From: JBBCJT01 sp037190665
GTDB lineage: Bacteria > Pseudomonadota > Alphaproteobacteria > Acetobacterales > Acetobacteraceae
Length of the DNA: 6,581 nt
Assembly (NCBI GenBank): GCA_037190665.1
Contig: JBBCJT010000192.1
Location: forward strand, 1 to 6,581
Reading direction: 5' to 3'
A program made the translations under genes and the position numbers. Below, one piece after another: positions 1 through 5,186 of the stretch (position 1 is the first letter of the stretch; each line of letters begins with the position of its first letter). The notes under the pieces were generated by a model that did no database searches, was not told the origin of the DNA, and saw only the letters and a list, made by a program, of their open reading frames with translations.

Positions 1-1
1 C

Positions 2-1273
2 ATGGCGCTGGACCTGCCGCTGGAGCAGCGGCAGGCGCTGGTGAACCACATCCCGGTGGCGGATGCCGTCTGCTACCTGTTCGGCTTCTGGGGCGAGGTG
101 TTCTACGTCGCCGCGATCCTGCCGAAGATGATCAAGGTCGATCTGGAGCGGGAAGCGCGCAAGCTGGAAGCCGAACTCGGGCTCAGCGACACGCCCGCCC
201 ATGTCGCCTCCGCCTATCGGGCGCTGGCGTTGCGGGGCTTCCTGCTGCCTCAGGGCAGTTTCGCGACCGTGGGCGCATTGGAAGCGGAAGCAGCGGCACA
301 GGGGTTCCGCCTGTTCGTCGCGCGCATCCGCCGCGATGGCGCGCTGGTCGACGTGGGCGAGGACACCGCGCTGCGCCCCGGCGACATCCTCGCCATCGCG
401 GGCCGGACCGGGTGGGTGACCGAATTCGCCCATCTGCGCCTCGGTGCAGAACAGGACGATGCGGACCTGCTCGACATGCCGGTCGAGACGCTGGACGTGG
501 TGGTGACGAAGAGCGGCAACGCGGCCGGGCGCACACTGGGCGAGCTGGCCGACGACCATGGGGCGACGCGCGGGCTGTTCGTGCGCGGCATCCGCCGCGG
601 CGGGACCGACATTCCCCCTGTCCTCTCGACCCGCCTCGATCCCGGCGACGTGGTGACGCTGGTCGGGGCGCCCGACAGGGTGGAGGCATCCGCCGCACGG
701 ATCGGCTTCGCGGAGAAGCCGAGCGTGTCGACCGACATGTTCACCCTCGGCTTCGGCATCGCCGTGGGCTGCCTGATCGGCCTGCCGACGCTGGTCCTCG
801 GCGGCGTGAATCTCTCGCTGTCCACCTCGGTGGGTACGCTGCTGGCCGGGCTGTTCTTCGGCTGGCTGCGCTCGGTGCGACCGATGCTGACAGGGCGCGT
901 GCCGGAGGCGTCGCAGGCGTTCATGGTGAATTTCGGTCTGGCCGGGTTCGTGGCGATCACCGGGCTGCACGCGGGGCCGGTGTTCTTCTCCGCGCTCGCC
1001 GAAGTGGGCATCTGGCTGTTCATGGCCGGCATCGTCTGCACCTGCGTGCCGCCGACGATCGGCGCCTTCTTCGGCCGCTACGTGCTGAAGATGAACCCGG
1101 TGCTGCTGCTCGGTGCCGTCTCCGGCGCACAGACCATGACGGCGGCGATGGTCGCGGTGCAGGAGCGGGCCAAGAGCCGCGCGCCCGTGCTCGGCTTCAC
1201 CGTCCCCTACGCGCTGGGAAACATCATCCTCACCACATGGGGCACCGTCATCGTCCTGCTGATGAGCCCGTAG
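2..1273 (+). CDS. AspT/YidE/YbjL-family membrane antiporter, 5' end missing
   Basis: This is a membrane transporter of the aspartate:alanine exchanger family, usually two membrane domains flanking two cytosolic RCK_C (TrkA-C) domains. The frame is open to the window edge. The ATG at base 2 is probably an internal methionine, because the first visible residues (about 1-45, with VADAVCYLFGFWGEVFY) are the end of the N-terminal membrane domain; family members are around 550 residues and 423 are visible. Residues about 85-145 and 155-235 are two RCK_C modules, each ending in a PGD-[IV]-[LV]-x-[IL]-x-G strand pattern (RPGDILAIAG, DPGDVVTLVG). Residues about 246-421 form the C-terminal membrane domain, with GAVSGAQTMTAAM at 371-383 and VPYALGNIILTTWGT at 401-415. 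The latter resembles residues 18-36, as expected from the family's internal duplication. The substrate is unknown: AspT exchanges aspartate and alanine, but many relatives are uncharacterised. The gene converges on the ABC operon and is not co-transcribed with it. Confidence 0.9.
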   Translation: MALDLPLEQRQALVNHIPVADAVCYLFGFWGEVFYVAAILPKMIKVDLEREARKLEAELGLSDTPAHVASAYRALALRGFLLPQGSFATVGALEAEAAAQGFRLFVARIRRDGALVDVGEDTALRPGDILAIAGRTGWVTEFAHLRLGAEQDDADLLDMPVETLDVVVTKSGNAAGRTLGELADDHGATRGLFVRGIRRGGTDIPPVLSTRLDPGDVVTLVGAPDRVEASAARIGFAEKPSVSTDMFTLGFGIAVGCLIGLPTLVLGGVNLSLSTSVGTLLAGLFFGWLRSVRPMLTGRVPEASQAFMVNFGLAGFVAITGLHAGPVFFSALAEVGIWLFMAGIVCTCVPPTIGAFFGRYVLKMNPVLLLGAVSGAQTMTAAMVAVQERAKSRAPVLGFTVPYALGNIILTTWGTVIVLLMSP

Positions 1274-1310
1274 AAGCTACGCAGCGAAGGGGCCGCCCGT
1301 CCCGCCGGCG

Positions 1311-2288
1311 CTACGCCGCCGCGGCGCCCGGGAAATGGCACGCCACCTCCTGCGCGCCATACCTTGTCAGGCCCGGTTCCACCTCCGCGCATATGGCCTG
1401 GGCGCGCGGGCAGCGGGTGCGGAAGCGGCAGCCGGTGGGCAGGTTGGTGGGGCTTGGGGGCTCGCCTTCCAACGCGAAGGTGTCGGTCACGCGCGGCCCG
1501 CCGATCTGCGGGATCGCCGCTAGCAGCGACTGAGTATAGGGGTGGGCGGGCGCGTTGAAGATCGCTTCCGTGTCGCCGATCTCGACGATACGGCCGAGGT
1601 ACATCACCGCCACGCGCGGGCAGATCAGCCGCACCACCGCCAGATCGTGGCTGATGAACAGGTAGGTCAGGTTGAATTCCTGCCGCAGCGCCAGCAGCAG
1701 GTTCAGGATCGTCGCCTGCACCGAGACATCCAGCCCGGATGTCGGCTCGTCAAAGATCACCACGCTGGGCTTCAGTGTCAGGATACGCGCCAGCCCCACG
1801 CGCCGCTGCTGACCGCCGCTGATCTCGTGCGGATAGAGGTCGAGATGCGTCGCGGGCAGGCCGACCGCCGCGAGGATCTCCACCACCCTCGCCTCGCGTT
1901 CGGCTTCCGACAGGGTCGTGTGCACCACCAGCGGCTCGTGCAGCGCGGCGCGGATGGTCCAGCGCGGATCGAGCGAGGCCCCGGGATCCTGGTAGCAGTA
2001 CTGCAGGTGCTCGCGGAACTTCCGGCTCTGGTACGGGGTCAGGCCGGCGATGTCGTTGCCTTCGAACACCACCCGGCCGGCGCTGGCGGGATGGATACCC
2101 ATCAGCGTTTTGCCCAGCGTCGACTTGCCGCAGCCGGACTCGCCGACGATGCCGAGAATCTCCCCACGGGATACGTCGAACGACACGTCGTCCAGCGCCT
2201 TCAGCCAGCCGACGCGCCGCTTCCAGGCATTGCGTACCGGGAAGTACTTCCGCAGCTCCGCCACCTGCAGCACAGGCGCCCCGGTCAT
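1311..2288 (-). CDS. dppF: Peptide-type ABC importer ATP-binding protein F (DppF/OppF-like)
   Basis: One of the two cytosolic ATPases that power the importer encoded upstream in the same operon. The 325-residue protein has Walker A GESGCGKST (49-57), Q-loop glutamine 100 in YQDP, signature ISGGQQRR (156-163), Walker B VVIFDEP (176-182) with catalytic Glu181, and H-loop His214. The site therefore looks hydrolysis-competent. The C-terminal oligopeptide-transporter (oligo_HPY) domain begins near 230 and has Cys287, Cys293, Cys300 and Cys317. I chose the ATG at 2288 because it overlaps the stop of the preceding gene as ATGA and has GGAG eight bases upstream; the in-frame ATG at 2378 would add 30 Arg-rich residues lying wholly inside the preceding gene. 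The F rather than D assignment rests on the KYFPV N-terminus with the insertion before LKALDDVSF and on its position last in the operon. The symbol is a family label; the substrate is not established. Confidence 0.96.
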   Translation of the reverse strand: MTGAPVLQVAELRKYFPVRNAWKRRVGWLKALDDVSFDVSRGEILGIVGESGCGKSTLGKTLMGIHPASAGRVVFEGNDIAGLTPYQSRKFREHLQYCYQDPGASLDPRWTIRAALHEPLVVHTTLSEAEREARVVEILAAVGLPATHLDLYPHEISGGQQRRVGLARILTLKPSVVIFDEPTSGLDVSVQATILNLLLALRQEFNLTYLFISHDLAVVRLICPRVAVMYLGRIVEIGDTEAIFNAPAHPYTQSLLAAIPQIGGPRVTDTFALEGEPPSPTNLPTGCRFRTRCPRAQAICAEVEPGLTRYGAQEVACHFPGAAAA

Positions 2289-3292
2289 GCCGCGTGCTCC
2301 GTGACGGCGAGCGGATGGTAGCACCGCACGCGATGGTCGTCCTCGACCGCCGTGATGCCGGGCCGTGCGTCCCGGCACTCGGCAGTCGCGCGGTCGCAGC
2401 GCGGGTGGAAGCGGCAGCCGGGTGGCGGGTCGATCAGGCGGGGTATCTCGCCGGCGATGCCGCGGATGACGCCGGAGGAGGACGGCAGGCTCTCCAGCAG
2501 CTTGCGGGTGTAGGGGTGGCTCGGGCGGTCGAAGAAGCCGGTGACCGGCGCCTCCTCCACCTCCTGCCCGGCATACATCACGGTGATGCGGTCGCAGATT
2601 TCCCAGGCGGCGCCCAGATCATGCGTGGTGAACAGCACGGCAACGCCACGGTCGCGCGCGAGCTGCTTCAGCAGCTTAAGAATCTGCGCCTGCACCGTCA
2701 CATCCAGCGCCGTGGTCGGCTCGTCGGCGATCACCAGGCGCGGCTCGGTCAGCAGCGCCATGGCGATCATCAGGCGCTGGCGCTGACCGCCCGAAACCTC
2801 GTGCGGATACTTCTCCAGCACTGCTTCCGGGTTCGGCAACTGCACCAGGCGCAGCATCTCGATCACCCGCGTGCGGTCCGCCGCACGGCGGGCGCGGCCG
2901 CGCATCTGCCCCTCCAGCGGGGACTTGAACCGCATCAGGTCGAGGATCTGCGTGCCGATCGAGAAGACGGGGTTGAACGAGGTCGACGGGTCCTGCGGGA
3001 TGTAGGCGATCTTGCGCCCCCGGACCTCGCTGGCGAGCGCGGCTTCCGACATGCGCAGCAGGTTGGTGCCGAGAAAGAGGATCTCGCCGCCTTCGATGCG
3101 AGCCGAGCCGCGCGGCAGGATGCCCAGGATGGATCGCGCCAGTGTGGTCTTGCCGCAGCCGGATTCGCCGACCAGCCCGCGGATCTCGCCCGGACGCATC
3201 GACACATCCACACCGTCCAGTACGCGCGCGACGCCTGCATCGGACGCGAACGCGACCCGAAGGCCGCGCACCGCGATCAACTCATCGCTCAT
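2285..3292 (-). CDS. dppD: Peptide-type ABC importer ATP-binding protein D (DppD/OppD-like)
   Basis: The second ATPase of the importer, expected to pair with the F protein on the cytosolic face of the B/C permease. It has 335 residues. Visible motifs are Walker A GESGCGKTT (42-50), Q-loop Gln100 in IPQDP, signature VSGGQRQR (166-173), Walker B LVIADEP (186-192) with catalytic Glu191, D-loop residues ALD (195-197) and H-loop His224. The C-terminal oligo_HPY domain carries PPGCRFHPRC (290-299), giving Cys293 and Cys299, followed by Cys306 and Cys324. In D-type subunits of some homologous importers such cysteines are reported to bind an iron-sulfur cluster. The ATG at 3292 overlaps the end of the permease C gene by 11 bases. 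No convincing Shine-Dalgarno sequence precedes it, so translation probably depends on ribosomes finishing permease C. The symbol is a family label only. Confidence 0.96.
   Translation of the reverse strand: MSDELIAVRGLRVAFASDAGVARVLDGVDVSMRPGEIRGLVGESGCGKTTLARSILGILPRGSARIEGGEILFLGTNLLRMSEAALASEVRGRKIAYIPQDPSTSFNPVFSIGTQILDLMRFKSPLEGQMRGRARRAADRTRVIEMLRLVQLPNPEAVLEKYPHEVSGGQRQRLMIAMALLTEPRLVIADEPTTALDVTVQAQILKLLKQLARDRGVAVLFTTHDLGAAWEICDRITVMYAGQEVEEAPVTGFFDRPSHPYTRKLLESLPSSSGVIRGIAGEIPRLIDPPPGCRFHPRCDRATAECRDARPGITAVEDDHRVRCYHPLAVTEHAA
2297..2300 (-). promoter_or_regulatory. Ribosome binding site GGAG of the last ATPase gene
   Basis: On the - strand GGAG lies eight bases before the ATG at 2288, inside the last codons of the preceding ATPase gene. 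Together with the ATGA stop-start overlap (2285-2288) it fixes this start over the longer upstream alternative at 2378, and points to translational coupling of the two ATPases. Confidence 0.7.
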
Positions 3293-4136
3293 GTGCGCTG
3301 GCGCGGCGAAGGCGGGGATCGAGCACGTCGCGCAGGCCGTCTCCCAACAGGTTGAAGCCCATCACGACCAGGAAGATCGCGAGGCCGGGAAAGGCTGCGT
3401 ACCACCACGCCATCGGCAGGAACTCGCGCGATTCGGCGATGGTGCGGCCCCATTCCGGTGTGGGCGGCGGCGGGCCGAGGCCGAGGAAGCCCAGTGTCGC
3501 GGCGGTCAGGATCGTGCCGCCCATGCCGATGGTGGTGCGCACGATGATCGACGACGAGATCGAGGGCAGGATGTGCAGCACCATCACCCGCCAGGGTGAG
3601 CAGCCCAGCGCGATCGCCGCCTCGACGAACGGCTCGTTGCGGCAGGATCGCGTCTCGGCGAACACCAGCCGTGCCCAGAACGGCCAGTATGTGGCCGACA
3701 GGGCGAGGATCACGTTCTGGATCGACGGGCCGAGCGTCTGCGCGATCGCGATCGCGAGCACGATCTGCGGCACGGCCAGGAACACGTCGGAAACCCGCAT
3801 CAGCCCGTCGCTGAGAATGCCGTCGTAATAGCCCGCAACCAGACCGATCGGCACGCCGATCACCACCGCGACGGCGATGGCGGTGACCGCAATGGTGATG
3901 GTGATGCGGGCGCCGAACAGCAGGCGCGAGTAGATGTCGCTTCCCATCCGGTCCGTGCCCAGCCAGTTCGCCTCGTTGGGTGGTGACAGCCGGATGGCGG
4001 TGTGGAAGTCGGCGACGTCTCCGGGATGAGTGGAAAGCCAGGGCGCGAAGGCGGCGACCAGCACCAGCAGGACGATCAGCACCAGACCCAGCATCGCGGC
4101 CCGGTCCTCGGCCAGTTTGCGAAGTACCCGGCGCAT
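3282..4136 (-). CDS. dppC: Peptide-type ABC importer permease C (DppC/OppC-like)
   Basis: Inner-membrane permease subunit that forms the transport channel with permease B. It has 284 residues, the usual length. The N-terminal OppC_N region comprises a first membrane segment (about 14-33) and the family motif WLGTDRMGSDIYSRLLFGAR (58-77). Further membrane segments lie at roughly 78-103, 114-135, 140-160, 198-220 and 245-267. The cytosolic EAA coupling loop is clear at 172-191 (EAAIALGCSPWRVMVLHILP) and should contact one of the ATPases. The conserved region LGFLGLGPPPPTPEWG follows at 215-230, and the protein ends in the typical short basic tail. The start codon shares one base with the stop of the permease B gene (TGATG, 4134-4138), a tight coupling arrangement; a weak GAGAG lies just upstream. 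Confidence 0.96.
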   Translation of the reverse strand: MRRVLRKLAEDRAAMLGLVLIVLLVLVAAFAPWLSTHPGDVADFHTAIRLSPPNEANWLGTDRMGSDIYSRLLFGARITITIAVTAIAVAVVIGVPIGLVAGYYDGILSDGLMRVSDVFLAVPQIVLAIAIAQTLGPSIQNVILALSATYWPFWARLVFAETRSCRNEPFVEAAIALGCSPWRVMVLHILPSISSSIIVRTTIGMGGTILTAATLGFLGLGPPPPTPEWGRTIAESREFLPMAWWYAAFPGLAIFLVVMGFNLLGDGLRDVLDPRLRRASAHER

Positions 4137-5140
4137 CAGCGGCTCTCGCGCGGGTCGATCATGCCCTGCAGGATGTCGACCACAAGGTTGACCACGATGA
4201 ACATGGTGCCGGCCACCAGCGTGAAGCCCATCACCGCATTGTAGTCGGAGCTGAGGATGGAGTTCACCGCGAAGAGTCCCAGGCCCGGCCAGTCGAACAC
4301 CGCCTCCACCACCACGGCGCCGGCCAGCAGGATGCCGAAGATGAGGCCGATCTGCGTGACCGTCCCGATCAGCGCGTTGCGCAGCACGTACTTCCAGATC
4401 ACCAGCCGCCGCGGATAGCCCATCGCGGTCTCGTACAGCACGTAGTTGCTGGAAAGCGCGTTCAGCACGCCGGCGCGGGTAAAGCGCACGATGGTGGCGG
4501 CGGCGGGCAGCGCCAGCGTCGCCACGGGCAGCATCATGTGGTGCAGGGCATCGATCAGGATCTCGCTATCCTGCATCAGCAATGCGTCGATGATGTAGAA
4601 GCCGGTGATCGGCTCCGGCCCCCAGCCCTCGACGCGGCCGGTCAGGGGCGTCACTCCCAGCCGCATCGAGAAGGTGAGCTGCAGGATGATCGCCACCCAG
4701 AAACTGGCCATCGCAAGGCCCGCGATCGTCACCACCCGCAGCACGTGATCCAGCCAGGAGTTGCGATAGAGCGCGCTGACGACACCGAGCGGCACGCCGA
4801 TCACGCTGGCCACCAGCACGGCGGCGATGGCGAGTTCCATCGTGGCCGGCAGCCGGCTTGCGAGGTCGTCGGCGATGGGGCGGCCGGTATAGATGCTCTG
4901 CCCCATCTCCCCCTGCAGGACCGAGACGATGTAGCGGCCGAACTGGACGTATACCGGCTGATCAAGCCCCAGCTTCGCACGCACGGCCGCGACCGTCTCG
5001 GGCGATGCGTTCTCCCCGGCCAGAAAGGCCGCCGGATCGGCCGGGATGACGTGGCTGATGAAGAAGACGATCGCCAGCAGGCCCACCAGCGTCGGCACCA
5101 GCCACAGCAGCCGGTTGACGATCAGGGCAAGCGTCCTCAT
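4136..5140 (-). CDS. dppB: Peptide-type ABC importer permease B (DppB/OppB-like)
   Basis: Inner-membrane permease subunit, partner of permease C. It has 334 residues, full length for the family. The first membrane segment is at about 9-31, followed by the periplasmic region typical of B subunits (KLGLDQPVYVQFGRYI, 56-71, then MGQSIYTGRPIADDLASRLP, 79-98). The main membrane domain runs from about 100 to 325. TGFYIIDALL (179-188) is a common signature of the subfamily. The coupling loop is at about 232-256, containing YETAMGYPRRLVIWKYVLRN; it keeps the central glycine and the LRN end but lacks the basic residues common before the glycine in DppB/OppB proteins. VFDWPGLGLFAVNSI (281-295) is the usual conserved stretch. 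The ATG at 5140 is preceded by GAAGG at nine bases, which lies inside a strong potential hairpin. A 46-base gap separates the gene from the binding-protein gene. Confidence 0.96.
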   Translation of the reverse strand: MRTLALIVNRLLWLVPTLVGLLAIVFFISHVIPADPAAFLAGENASPETVAAVRAKLGLDQPVYVQFGRYIVSVLQGEMGQSIYTGRPIADDLASRLPATMELAIAAVLVASVIGVPLGVVSALYRNSWLDHVLRVVTIAGLAMASFWVAIILQLTFSMRLGVTPLTGRVEGWGPEPITGFYIIDALLMQDSEILIDALHHMMLPVATLALPAAATIVRFTRAGVLNALSSNYVLYETAMGYPRRLVIWKYVLRNALIGTVTQIGLIFGILLAGAVVVEAVFDWPGLGLFAVNSILSSDYNAVMGFTLVAGTMFIVVNLVVDILQGMIDPRESR

Positions 5141-5142
5141 CG

Positions 5143-5178
5143 GCGCGCGCCTTCGATACCGGGCGGGAAGACGCGCGC
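5143..5178 (-). promoter_or_regulatory. Intercistronic hairpin covering the permease B ribosome binding site
   Basis: Read on the - strand, bases 5178-5167 pair with 5154-5143 to give 12 consecutive pairs (11 Watson-Crick and one G-U at 5171/5150) around a 12-base loop (5166-5155). The 3' arm contains GAAGG (5154-5150), the likely ribosome binding site of the permease B start at 5140. There is no following T tract, so it is not a classical terminator. Such structures after a binding-protein gene commonly protect the upstream mRNA and lower expression of the membrane genes; that role here is inference. The GC-rich composition raises the odds of chance pairing, but 12 contiguous pairs filling most of a 46-base spacer is notable. 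Confidence 0.55.
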
Positions 5179-5186
5179 GGTCGCGA

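Noticed and set aside
1317..1326. Ten-base palindrome CGCCGCGGCG
   Set aside because: It lies in the alanine codons at the end of the F ATPase gene, and a palindrome of this size is expected by chance in sequence this GC-rich.
1301..1331. Possible bidirectional terminator at the convergent gene ends
   Set aside because: Short dyads exist, but the longer one needs a bulge, they overlap GC-rich codons, and no T tract follows on either strand.
412..1533. Second + strand frame through the antiporter gene and into the F ATPase region
   Set aside because: It is an Arg- and Gly-rich shadow of the antiporter in another frame; the antiporter frame carries all conserved family residues.
2288..2378. 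A longer F ATPase starting at the ATG at 2378
   Set aside because: The extra 30 residues are Arg-, His- and Gly-rich and unlike the family. The ATG at 2288 has a GGAG and an ATGA overlap with the preceding stop.
2294..3355. Long + strand open frame (about 353 codons) opposite the D ATPase gene
   Set aside because: It is antisense to a clearly conserved ATPase gene, its product is rich in Arg, Gln, His and Asp with no recognisable domain, and such frames are common opposite high-GC genes.
3460..3478. Short GGC-rich run resembling a triplet repeat
   Set aside because: It encodes the PPPP of the conserved permease C segment before TPEWG and is too short to be a repeat element.
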